From the NCBI GenBank assembly GCA_019722365.1, contig JADFUC010001641.1:91205-155204 (forward strand): a stretch of 64,000 nucleotides of DNA, in the 5' to 3' direction. The stretch comes from Lithospermum erythrorhizon. Taxonomy: Eukaryota > Streptophyta > Magnoliopsida > Boraginales > Boraginaceae. This document shows positions 11,917-23,246 of the stretch, in pieces. Position 1 is the stretch's first letter. Each line of letters opens with the position of its first letter. Made by a program: the position numbers and the translations under genes. The notes below the pieces were generated by a model that did no database searches, had not been told where the DNA came from, and saw only the letters and a program-made list of their open reading frames with translations.

Positions 11917-13684
11917 GAATTTTGAAGAATATCATAGTCAGCCTCTTTATTTGTAGCAATATGCAAAATGCTTTTTATTAGCAATCTGTAATTGATTTAT
12001 GAAATGACTAATTTACCCCTAAACAACTTTCCCATTTCCTTTTCATTTAAAACCTAAAATTTCTAAAAGCACATTTAGCATTTTCTGAGCTAATTCCCCC
12101 CGTTTTGAGCTAATTCACATTTAAGGAGATGTAAAATTTCATATTATTAGCTACAAGCGCAGGAAACTTGCAAAATAATGTAAGTTATTCATAAAATCTC
12201 TAGCTAATTTCGGTATTATTTCGTTAATTACTTCAAATAATTTCGGTATTGTTGCTTGTGTGTTATTTCGGATTTTGATGTTATTATGTGTGTTTTATTT
12301 CACAAAAGTTTGAATCTTTTTAGTTTTTCGTGGGTTTTGTTGTTGTTATTTGTGTTTTATTTGACAAAAGTTTGAATCTTTTTAGGTTTTCTTGCGGTTT
12401 GATGACATTATGTCACATTTGTAACTTAGTATAACACATTTATAATGTTTTAACTTCGATATAACATATTGCTTATCATATATAACAATTATAGCATTTA
12501 TAATATGTTATAACATTATAACGCATTGCTCGTATGTTATAACAGTACGCTTAATATAATTAGGTATAACTAATTTCATAATGTCGGTTTATAATTTTGA
12601 AAATATTATTTTAAGAATAGTTGATAAGCAGCATTCAGTCGATTTGTAACGTTAACAATTGTTGATTGGAGGGAGTATGTACTATGAGTAAAGTATTGTG
12701 TCTGGTGTGTTTATTTGATGAATAGTGGTGGTACATTTTTGTTTTTGTTTTCATTTTATTAAATGTTCATTTTCTGAAATTGCATTATGTAGTACGTTAC
12801 TTTGTTTTTATTTTGATTTTTGGACTAGATACTTTGTTGTCGTATTAACTATGATATTTTATTGTTAACAGAAAATATGGCGAGTGAGGCAAGACTTAAA
12901 GGTTATGACAAGGCATTTTGGGTTGTTTAGAGCACATCCGTTCCTGGCCAGCCGGATGGTGATCTTGATGCGCCAAGAATGCAAGCTCATCGACCTACTC
13001 TTGAACTAGAAGATTTCGCCATACAAAGTCTCGATCTCTTTGTGGTTGGTACAAAGGGGTGGGTGTTGGTTGTGAAGTCCCATTTCTCTTTGTGGTTGAT
13101 ACGATGATGTATTATAACTTATTATCTTTGTGACATCTTGTATTATCTTTGTAATAAATTACGTTATAGTTACATAACGTATTATATAGTAATATAACAT
13201 GTTATAGCATAGTATATTATATTATATTTGATTATATTAAGTTACTTTTACATATATGTAGCCTAGCAAACAAACGAACAAAAATATAAGGTCATGGATT
13301 CACCTAACTCAAATCGATTGAAAAAACTAAGAAAAAATTAGAAATCTCTACCTTTATGCCCATATAGAATTTGGTGGCAATTGTTGGGGCAAAAAGCGTT
13401 TGATAAAGTAGATGTTTGTTGTTTGAGAGTCAAAGGAAAAAAGAAAAGAAAAAAGAAAAAAAGATGAAGATACGGGGTGAATGAAGCTGGAAGAAGAAAG
13501 GGAAAAAAAAGAGAAAGGGGGGAAGAAATTTCGTGAAATCGGTAGGAAGTATGGTGTATTGATTGATTTTAATGAGGGGTAAATTAGTCATTCCATATCC
13601 ATTTTGTGGTATTTTGTTAATAAAAAAGATTTTGTGTGTTGTGGCAAATTTAAGGGTTGACTTGTGGTATTCTTCAAAATTTCC
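11917..13684. mobile_element. non-autonomous Mutator-like element with about 100-base inverted ends
   Basis: The left end (GGGAGAATTTTGAAGAATAT from about 11,917) and the complement of the right end (ending near 13,684) align over about 100 bases. They share AATTTTGAAGAAT, a TTTTTTATTA block and GACTAATTTACCCCT further in. Long inverted ends with little inside point to the Mutator superfamily. The flanks do not show a clean 9-base duplication. The interior has many TTATAAC/GTTATA repeats (12,410-12,570; 13,100-13,220) and a short coding-like stretch from ATG 12,877 (MASEARLKGYDKAFW) that stops early; its origin is not recognised. No transposase is present. Confidence 0.65.
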
Positions 13685-13689
13685 CCGAT

Positions 13690-16200
13690 AATAGGCATAG
13701 GCCTAATTAATTTTACCTAAGTGATAGCCAGTTTTATGTTATAGCGTACTTGATTTACGCCCAGGCTTTATTCTCTGAGTAAAGAACAAAATTATTTAAT
13801 GCCATTATCGGAGAAACATGCCGTTATCTTCTTATAAACTTTATCAGTGCGATTGTGCGCCACGCCCCCTCAGAAACTATAAAGTCGTTGCACATTTTGA
13901 AATTTACGTGGGGCTATGGTATAACTTACCCGTTAATATTATAATCTTACTTTTTTTTATATAGGAAGTATTAAATTAATTGCATTTGATATGGTAAACA
14001 TAATCAGCTGGTGCTAAACACACGCCCGAAAAGAATGATAAAAATGGTGTGAAATTACGCTAGTGTTTCTGTCATGTACATAACACGATACACCCAAGAA
14101 ATATTGTGTAGTGAGTGCATGCATTTTATTTTTTTGTGGTATGAAGTGCAAACCACGTCTGAGCACAGCGATACAATCAAGTTATATCGTGTGGTTTACA
14201 TGATAATTTTTTTCTTTTTGTTTTTTAATTTGAATTTTTTGTTTTTATGAGCAGTAATAAAATATATGAAACAAATGGTGTTAAAATTAAATAAGTTATT
14301 GAAACGCAATAAATATTAAAAATTAGAATCATAATTAAATATTGAAATAAATAATATATTACAATTAAGTAGGATTAGTGAAATACAATTAATGAAAATT
14401 AAGAACTATATCTAGCGGCACGGCGGTCATGCATTCTATAACATATTATATTGATTTATAGTGTGATGCGTGAATACAAACCCGTTTCTTGTATAGGAGA
14501 CTTTTACGGTGTGCATCAACACGCATCTGCATCGTGGTGAGGACAACTTCAGCCAGGTTTTGGAGCAATATAGGCAGCATGTACAACAAAATTTGGTCGA
14601 AACACCCCGGATGCAATATGGAAATCTATTTATCCAACCACGGCGGCAGACTTCTTATTAGTTCATTTTATCATTGTATATTTTTTCGAATGGACATTAT
14701 TTAATTATTGTTAATTGAATTGTACTTACATTTGTTAGTTGTAATAGAGCGAGGGTATGCCTGTTGGCCCTTCCTTGTACATTTTTCATATTAACAGGAA
14801 CTACTCCCTACGTGTGATTTTGCAAGGCGAGGTTTAAACAAACAAAAAAATATTTGCAATTACAAACTTCATTCGAATTATTTCGTTAGTTGTTACAACC
14901 TTACTTTTATTACATGACCCCACTCAAAACCTATACTAATGGGATAGAAAAAGTAAATTACGAAATAAGAAACACCGGTTAAATTTCAAATACATAAAAT
15001 TTATTTAATAGTTATAGTAATTTTAAAAAATAATTATTGTTTGACCAAGAAAGACCTACACCATTGTTGTGGCTGAACAATAGTGTGGTTGGACAAAGAT
15101 AGCAATAACGTTGTGGCTGGAAAGATCTACACCATTGTTGTGACTGGACAAAGATAAGGGAAGGTAATCAGATTTTTATAAATAATGTCAATTGCAATTA
15201 ACAATTACTCTTACATCAACATTAATAATAAAATAACTATCCCAAACCTTGCGGTTTTGTTAGCTTTGGATACGAAATACCGTGATGCAGGGCTTATGCT
15301 TCAAGTACACATATAGCCAAAATAGACGTCGGCCTATGGTTTCCATCTCGGTGTCGGAAGACATGTGATACGTCACTATATATCTTAATAAAAAAAACTT
15401 TATTATTAATTACCTTAATTACAAGACAAATCCAAAATTAATGAAAATCCTGCTGATTTCAGAATAACATTCTTCAGGGCTTGTGTAACATATATGCGTG
15501 ATTATAATTTCTATCGGGGAACCGCCCAGTATATATTGATGATCCAGTCTAGATTGAAAAAGGCAGTGTTTGGATTGGGGAAAAGACATTTAAATTTCAT
15601 GTATTTTTTTAATTAAACTTGTATGAATTAGGTGTTTAATGTGTAATTTAATTAAATGTATAATTGCATAAATTAAATATGAAATTGATTTGTATGTGCA
15701 AAAATCAAAATTTGTATGTTATTGAGCACATGGGATGATAAACTGTGGTGTATCGTGCTTAGACAATATCACAGGGAATATATTGTGTAAGTTACATGAT
15801 AAACTTCGTAATTGTATGGGTAAATCGGCCTGATAAGTATTCTTGATATATTATGTATGTTACACGATACATCGGAAGGCAAACTTGTGAAATCACGCCA
15901 TCCAATTTATTGTTTGTGTGGATTTAGTGGCACTCATGATGAATGCAGCTGACTGCTTAATACAAATGTTAATTATCATATATTGCCCCTCTCCACAAGG
16001 AAGATTAGAACAAAAAATATACATATTTTAGGAATCTGTCACCATTTGAGAAATAGTGACCGCACTTCTATTGAATATTATAATAGGAAAAACTTCAAGA
16101 ATTGGTTAATATCTTATTTTTTATTTTTAACACTATGGTACGGTTTCAAGTATACTTTTTTTGGGGTAAATGGTTTCAAGTATACACACACATGTTAGTT
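13690..16200. other. unassigned repetitive region
   Basis: No gene is recognised. The motif ACACGATAC or its complement GTATCGTG/TATCGTGT occurs near 14,081, 14,182, 15,748 and 15,862. The sequence around 14,045-14,075 weakly resembles the complement of 15,870-15,905, so a degenerate element of about 1.9 kb is possible. A frame at 14,489-14,704 and an overlapping one near 14,501-14,666 have no recognisable domain. Confidence 0.3.
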
Positions 16201-16320
16201 GTCGAACTTAATTTGCAAGGTTGCACACATGTGAGGATGTGAAGGTTTTCTTTACTTCAAAGTTGTGGTATGAATATTTCAAGGCTGTAGAGTCAGACAG
16301 TGGACATGAGTGCCCTAAAG

Positions 16321-16530
16321 CTATGAATCACAACAATTTCCAGATTTCACATGCACAAAAAATAAGAAATTAAAAGTCTGCTTTGGCGTTTCATATAACT
16401 TGGTTATAGGTTCACCAGTGGTGGTCACAAACTCAGGACCACCACAGGAACAAGTCCCCACAATTGGATATGAAGATCCTTCAAAGACTATTTGAGGATC
16501 CTGATCTGGTTTCAAGAAATATAAGCTTCC
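16321..16530 (-). CDS. unidentified possible exon (CSCGGPEF peptide)
   Basis: A minus-strand frame of about 65 residues with balanced composition, containing KPDQDPQIVFEGSSYP, CSCGGPEF and TTTGEPITKLYE. It ends in a stop at 16321 and runs open upstream past the Met at 16513-16515. The amino-acid texture looks coding rather than random. The mirrored arm at about 48,000-48,120 keeps parts of it. It lies downstream of the clathrin light chain on the same strand. I do not recognise the family. It may be an exon of a neighbouring gene whose other exons are not visible, or a chance frame. Confidence 0.3.
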   Translation of the reverse strand, partial: GSLYFLKPDQDPQIVFEGSSYPIVGTCSCGGPEFVTTTGEPITKLYETPKQTFNFLFFVHVKSGNCCDS

Positions 16531-16539
16531 TCTGATTTG

Positions 16540-17340
16540 AGTTTAATTTATACCAAGCATATATCCTTAACCATGTACTTTCTTCGCTCTTATTTGAACG
16601 ACCAACTTTGTATGTATAAATAGGCCATTCAAATACAAACATGCGAAATAGATTAAAGATTCATAACTAAGCCAAATATGCATACTGAGGAAACAATACA
16701 TCATCAAATTTGATCGATGCATATAACCAATTACTATCAAACTACACTATAGGCAATGAAAATTTGTGCTTGTCATAATTGCTAGAAAGTGAACTAGATC
16801 AAGTTATATAAGAAAGAACTCTTGAAAATAAAATACTGCCGTGGGCAATGTGAAACAAAAAAATGACCAGCTTTTATTCCTATTGCTTTAGGAATTTGTA
16901 GATGCTGAACATATAGCTAAAATGATGTAGTCAGAGACTTATCATGCTATTGGGGCAGAATCAATAGAGTTCAGAAGTTCGTTCTTTAGGGAGATAATTG
17001 CACAAACAATGGAGTTTGTCGAAAGTCAAGACTTGGTCCTCCGAGTGCTCATTGCTGCAATAATGGTCCCTGAAGTTACAAACTTATTGCACAATCGGTC
17101 TTTTTCTTTAATCAACGTCATATACTAACAACAATTAAAGAAGGAAAAACTCGTTTATGTGAATAGATAAAACACGATTAAATGAAACCTTGTTTATGCG
17201 ACATTAGAGTGTAACAATGCATGGAAGAAAAGGACCATTTGAGCAACAAGTTTAGAACTTTAGGGATTATCACTGCTCCAATGCAAACTACGAAGACTAA
17301 TCTCGAATCCTACCAAACTCCAAGGATTGTTTATGCAACT
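16540..17340. other. spacer downstream of the clathrin light chain gene
   Basis: No gene is recognised. It contains the 22-base segment 16638-16659 whose exact complement occurs at 47867-47888, one of the best anchors of the inverted duplication. Confidence 0.4.
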
Positions 17341-17346
17341 CGTTAT

Positions 17347-20186
17347 TTAGGTAGTGACACCTTTAGCTGGTGAAACAGGCTTGTTTTTAGCACCATGGGA
17401 TGCTGCAGCTTTATCATCTTGATCATCCTTCTTATTATCTTTGCCCTTAGTTTCTTTTGGAGATGAAACTTTCCCATTCTTGACATCTTTTTCTTCATGT
17501 TTTCCATCTTTGGCATCTTTCTCGGGAGGTTTAGGGATCATATGGGGAGGTGGATTCTGCTTCAACTTCAACAGCAGTTGGCGCATTCTTGAAAGATCTG
17601 TAGGTTTCCCAGGTTTCGGGCCTTGGACGACGACGATTGAAGTTTTCTTCTTCTCCTCTTCCTTCTTGGATCTCCTCTTGTCAATATTCGCAACTTCACG
17701 GGGAGCAATTTCCGCTATCGCCTTCCAGTACTGTTGATCAGCTTCTTTGTGAAACTTCTCTTGGTTCTTATAGTATAACTGCACGAATAAAATAAACAGT
17801 TTCTAAGAACACAAGAAACTCTATTGACATAAGTCATCAAACATGTTCCAATGTGCCTAAAGAGACTCATGCCTAAGATGCATAAGAGAGGTCAGATAGT
17901 ATGCAGTTTTACCACAGTGGAAATAGGGAGCTCTTTCCAAATTGACCCGGGAACTCTATAAAAATTCAACATTATTCAAGAACAAAGATTGATAGAGATA
18001 TGGCAATTACTTTCTCTCTTTCCCTGTTTAAATTCTTCTGAGATTCAACATTCTTTGCGTGTTTCTCATAGAAAGCTTTCTTGAATTCCTCAGCCTCATT
18101 GATTATCCGACTTCTCAACTCTTTCTCCATCTTTTCTTTCTCCTCAAGATATATAGCATTTTGCCTACAACCATGATCATAAATTAATACAATGGACATC
18201 TGAGAAGAATATAGATATAAATTATAATAGTAATTCACATAAGGAAGCTCAAACAGGATCTACAGAAATGTCATTACATCACAACCAATGATAGAACTAG
18301 GGGAGGCATATTGCTCACTTTACTTTTCAAAAAACAATAAGTATAGTTCAAACCTCGTAATTTTTTTTTTTTATTTGTAGATCATGCATAATATTACTCA
18401 AAAGAATAATGTATGTCGTCTTCAAGGCTATTACATGTAATAGAATTAAAGCTATTAATGACAACATTTCGATTCCACCAGTGATCACACCTTCACTCTA
18501 GAGTTCTAGTGTATGTACAATTTTTGCATAATGTATTTTGTGCACTCACTTACATTCCCATCTCTTTTATGATGTCAGAGCTGGACCAATAAGCAAGTGC
18601 CAGCCCATTAAATGAATACAAGTCATCCCTATGAGCTGGACAATTAAATAGGGGAAATCTGATTTAGGGTAATTGACTAATTGCAATCAAATTGGGGAAA
18701 ACTCTTCTAACGGCTAGTTTCTAAAATCAGCTGCTCCACTTTCCTTCTCCAACAGCTGCTCAGTCGAAGCTTCACCATTCCTCATCCTTCTATAACCAAC
18801 ACAAAACAACACATAAAACACATAATCTTTCATACTCTAGTCCAAATACAAATTCTAAACTTAACACTAGCTCGCACCTCCATGTCAAATTGAGTTTGTG
18901 AATATTATGTGTTTTAAATGCGGCGATGAAATTACAGTAAATCAATTCTGCGACATCCCAAATATTTGATAAACTCACATTATTCAGTGCTACAGGGGCC
19001 AGCAGAGAGAGAGCGAGGCCTCTGGCAAAACGCGAATAAGCGATACAAAGCTCATACGAGGATTACGAAGCTTGATTACAAAAAGCGAGACAAACAATTC
19101 TGGCGAAATAAAAAACCCGGATGGAGTCATGTTTTGCTTTCATTAAAGCGTATTAGGCCGCTTATAGGTCTTGGGGCAGCAGAGGCGTGCGGCTTCCCGA
19201 GGATAAAACCACCTCACGATCGGGCACCACTGGCGCTATGTGAGCCCGTCGGCAGACACTACGGCGCTTGATTATCACTTGGAGAAAACCAATGGAAAAG
19301 AGATAGGAGCTCACCAGTTTGTGGTATGTGTTTTCTTTTTGATTTACTGTGTGCATGGGCGATGGATGGATTCGGATATATGCAGAAATTTGCTAAACAA
19401 AAGCGTCTTACTGCATTAAGGTGCACTAAGGCCCTTAATGAGCAAATAAACGTATGTAACTTCCATTTTGATTTGAATGCCAAATCAAATTTTTGATTCA
19501 AACAAGAAAGTTATTTCATGCGTCCCCCCAGCATAGGAGCTGCGTTAGGTGTCATGATGCATGCCTGGCTTGTGATTTCATTCATTTACCCCGGTTGCAC
19601 CCCTGTGAGGCGTAGACATTTTTGCATAGTAGTCAATCGCGCATTCTTAAGGTTCTTGCAGGAGCGCTTCTTTATAAGTGTCAAGCACTCATGCTCTGCG
19701 TCAATGTGGAGTACCAGCCGGGTTTTTGAAACATGGTTTGATGCAAATGCTTTTCTTGTAATTTCATTTGACGCACATAAATGAGAGCAAATTTTCGGAT
19801 TGTAATATTTCCAATATTCTCTTTATATCCAAAATCCTCCACATATAAGCTTATCAAAATCAAAGAACCTTACCGGCGCCATTGTGAAATGCGGCACCTT
19901 AACTGCGCATACAGTTGGGATTCGGGCGAGGACCATCACCTGGATCAGAGGAGAAGATCCCTTCATGATCAGCCGAAATATCATATGCCTTCACATTATC
20001 ACCATTCACATTATTCTCCGACTCAAATTAGACCCACATGAAAAATCCTCCTCCTCTAGACTCTAGAGTTTGTTGCATTGCATTTCCCTCTCCATATCCG
20101 CAACCGGAAAATTCATCCATCGGTAGTTGTGGTTGTTGTGGTGGTGGTGCAATGCCGTCGTATTCATCCTCTTCAAAGGATTCCAT
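17347..20186 (-). CDS. CLC: clathrin light chain, three exons, first exon disrupted
   Basis: Regulatory subunit of clathrin triskelia on coated vesicles; its central helix binds the heavy chain. Minus-strand exons: 20186-19874, 18164-18011 and 17778-17347. Introns are GT-AG (donors GTAAGG and GTAATT; acceptors TTGTAG and CGTGCAG). Exon 1 starts [11 protein letters not shown] and keeps [15 protein letters not shown], the acidic N-terminal pattern of plant light chains. Exon 2 carries [20 protein letters not shown], the heavy-chain-binding coiled coil. Exon 3 carries [35 protein letters not shown] and NPPPHM, then a Lys/Asp-rich tail ([10 protein letters not shown]). Exons 2 and 3 are intact. 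Exon 1 has an in-frame TAA at 20030-20028 (codon 53), and its end, expected to read ...E-G-A-A-F-x-E-W-R-R, is one base out of phase. Either a pseudogene or sequencing error; I favour error because the rest is so well kept. Confidence 0.88.
18966..19800. other. compositionally odd segment in clathrin light chain intron 1
   Basis: GC content and word use differ from the surrounding AT-rich intron. CG dinucleotides are frequent, and two overlapping frames run through it (18,966-19,271 plus; a frame from about 19,355 reading [16 protein letters not shown]). None resembles a family I know. The texture resembles the corrupted filler of the right arm. It may be a low-quality patch or a transposon fragment. 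Confidence 0.35.
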
Positions 20187-20189
20187 TTG

Positions 20190-21900
20190 TGAGAATTCTT
20201 GAATATATGTAAAAGATATCAAAAGATATTACGAGATGTTCACTGATGCTAAGATATTAAGAATATATGTATACAATATTTATAATTCTCCCTTATCTTA
20301 TCATTTATCATCATGTTTGTTTTTTAATTGATTGTCACAATAGAATTGTGTATATGTGTAATAAAGTGAGGTGGATAGTTTGTGTTGTTGAGATCGGAGG
20401 GTGAGCAAAGAGATGTTAGAGAATAGAGAGTCTCATTTTGACGTTTCTATCGTGTTGAATGAATCTTATGATTTGATTGAAAATGGCGGGTATGTCGCTA
20501 GATTGAATCGTTTTCTAATTAAAATTTGCATAATAAAAATGACTAAGTTTATTTATTAACATTTTGACTAGATTTTTAATGCAACATTTTCATTAGACGA
20601 CCAACATTGGAAATAATTTGACAAATAGTTCAAAACAACTATGAGGTTGTGTTTGGTATGTTGGAATGGAATGAAATGTAATGAGATTTGATTATTATTT
20701 AATTTGATATTTAAGCGGCTTTGTTTGATTCGTTCCGTTCATGATCATTCACACTTATGTAAGTGTTAAGATTTACTGATATGAAGGTATTAGTCCATTA
20801 CCTTATACATAGTAATAAAATATAAATAATTTATTAACATTAATATTATAATTTATAAATATATATTATATATTTATATGTCATATAACAATAAATATAT
20901 ATGTATTATATTAATTATATTAATATGATATATATATTTTTTTTAATTTATCTATATAATGAAATTAATCAATATATGTAAATATATTTAATGTGAAAAT
21001 TATAGTAGGAAATATTTTATAATAAAATATAGAATATTATAATTTTATAATAAACTATATTAGTATTGTTCAAAATTTAAAAAATTAATATACTTTAAAG
21101 TAATAATATCTCTAAGTACGTTAAATAATACAATTCTAATGAATATCTCAATATGAATTTCTTTGAAAATATATTTTAAATTAATATTTTATAATATTAC
21201 TTTAAAAAATAAATATACATTTAAAACTAATATATTGCAATAAATTATGAAATTTAATATAATTATATTTGCTCTCTTATATAAGTACTACTAGTACTTT
21301 AAAATATATACTTGAAATAAATATAGTAACATTATTTTATCTGATTATTTGATAAGATATAAATAAATAAAATCTATAATTAATAAATTTATATTGCAAC
21401 CAATATATATTTGTTTGTATTATATATTTTATTATCATATATGAAATATGTAGGATAAATTGTTGATTCTTATAACATACCTTAAATAGGTGAATTGTTT
21501 AAGCAAATTACTTAACATATGCGTTAATTCTGGCATTAATTGATGCAGCCCAGGTCGTTCATTTATCTGCATTACCTAAATACTTACATATTGTGTTGGT
21601 GCAATTTTTGTGTGTTAGGTAAATTAATTATTGAAGTTACATAAATAATGTTTCACATATGATTCTTGTATCTAATAAACCGTTACATACTAATTAATGA
21701 AGACAATATGCAGAACACTTATGTAACTTCAAGAATTAATTTGAATCCTTTCAAAATCAATCTTATTAGAAAATTGATGACTTATTATTCCAAAAGTTGG
21801 AGGGAACAATAATTTGACGTATGATTACGTCCGATATTTTTACCCATTGTTCAATATTATGAACCAAATCGATTCCATCCTCGATGTGGGATGTAGATAA
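20190..21900. other. clathrin light chain upstream region and AT-rich block
   Basis: 20,190-20,640 should contain the minus-strand promoter and 5' UTR of the clathrin gene; no clear TATA box is assigned. 20,790-21,470 is extremely AT-rich (TATATA and AATAAT words) without genes. The mirrored arm keeps it unusually well at about 39,540-40,150, including a match of 20,755-20,800 to about 40,130-40,175. Confidence 0.45.
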
Positions 21901-22540
21901 GGTGAATACAATTTTATTCGAAGACCGACTTTTTGACATGATTTAAAGGTGAGATATTAGCAAAAGAACATCTTAATCCAGAATACATATCATTGAAATT
22001 TTTTTTGAAAAATAGAACTCTCTCAAATTTGAATTCTCTCTCAAGCAAGTTTCGTCCAAGCTTGGTATCCCTCAAATCCACTTCCATTTTTAACAAATTA
22101 CCATCTTTCTTTAGGAAGATCATTGCACATTTTTGGCTTCTCCCAAGATTTGATCCTTTTCTCCGCCCTCCTTTTCATCTGTTCCTGTTCTCACATTGAC
22201 TTTTTGCAATCTAAAATTCAGTCCATCATTGCACTTTCTGAAACTTTTCACTGCCCCTCTATACACATTTCCACTACCACTCTTTTCTTCTTTGAGGAAA
22301 ATCCCCATTTTTCCTCTCCTGCTTTTCATCGAATCTTTCTCCTTTCATCTCATCATCTGTTTTCTTTCTCCTATGGCAATCATTTCGCAGAGACAAACAT
22401 TCTCTCTAAACTAATTAAAATCCCCCACTTTTGTCCTTTTCATTTCATCTCCTCTCCGCTCATTAGCCGTAACCACCGTTCTATATCATGCTCAACAATT
22501 TCCAAAGCCCCATCCAAAGCTCCATCGAAGGCCTAGTGGG
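21900..22540. other. pyrimidine-rich region without a supported gene
   Basis: CT-rich on the plus strand with long TTTTC and CCTTTTC runs, giving a spurious 137-residue frame (22,123-22,536) of Phe/Ser/His/Ile-rich composition that ends in a short Ala-Pro-Ser repeat. No domain, splice pattern or start context supports a gene. Confidence 0.4.
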
Positions 22541-22660
22541 CCGGCCCCTATCCTAGTCGGGCTAATGGATCGAATTTGCAAACTTCAAATCGGGCCGACC
22601 CTGTTAGACGTGGATGAATGTTCGTCGGGCTATGCCTCGGTCCATCTCCATATGGACTAG
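22530..22660. mobile_element. possible hAT-type terminal fragment
   Basis: The sequence TAGTGGGCCGGCCC followed by CGGGCTAAT and CGGGCCGACCC resembles GC-rich ends of plant hAT elements. No partner end was found nearby, so this is probably a fragment. Confidence 0.3.
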
Positions 22661-23112
22661 ATGAGAAATTTATAGATCAAAGTATAAGTATCCAACATTA
22701 AATGCAATCACAATGAAAGAGGAGTATTATTTATGTAGACTCAAAATGTTGTACGTGCTAATAATAACTCCTCTTAAATCCGAGCTTAATTGTTGCACAC
22801 TTACTTGCATACTTCAATCTCCATAATAATTTCACAATGAACTCTTGCATTTAAATTTTCACGTAAAAGAAGCATTCATTTTCATTTCAGTAAATTCATT
22901 CTTGTAGTAAGTATTTATCCCCTCCCCTCAAATCTGAATAGCTCACAAGGTTCAAGCTTATAAGTCTGTGACCTTCCTTTTTTGCCCCATACTATTTCAT
23001 GTGACCTTTTTTTTCTTCTTTCTTGATTTTCATCCACGTCCATCTTTGATCTCATGCATGCACACTCTTGCCTGTGATTTGCTTCAATTCCACCATCTTT
23101 TTTCCTCCCCTT

Positions 23113-23119
23113 TATATAT
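23113..23119 (+). promoter_or_regulatory. candidate TATA box of the EPF1-like gene
   Basis: TATATAT in CCTTTATATATCACC, about 130 bases upstream of the ATG at 23247. The spacing suits a plant promoter with a roughly 100-base leader. Confidence 0.5.
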
Positions 23120-23246
23120 CACCTTGCAATTTGCATCTTTTTCAATCAACCATCTCAATATTTTCATACCAGTCTAATATACACACACTCATCATCATCA
23201 AGAAAAGTGAAAAGTAGTCGAGCAAATTGCTCCTAGATAAGCCAAC

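Noticed and set aside
12655..12680. GGAGGGAGTA resembling a Stowaway end
   Set aside because: No partner end was found at a suitable distance, so it may be chance.
17441..17737. 98-residue plus-strand frame
   Set aside because: Antisense shadow of clathrin light chain exon 3.
18966..19271. 101-residue plus-strand frame in clathrin intron 1
   Set aside because: No family resemblance, and it lies in a compositionally suspect segment.
22123..22536. 137-residue plus-strand frame
   Set aside because: Its composition simply reflects a pyrimidine-rich stretch, and no start context, splice sites or domain are seen.
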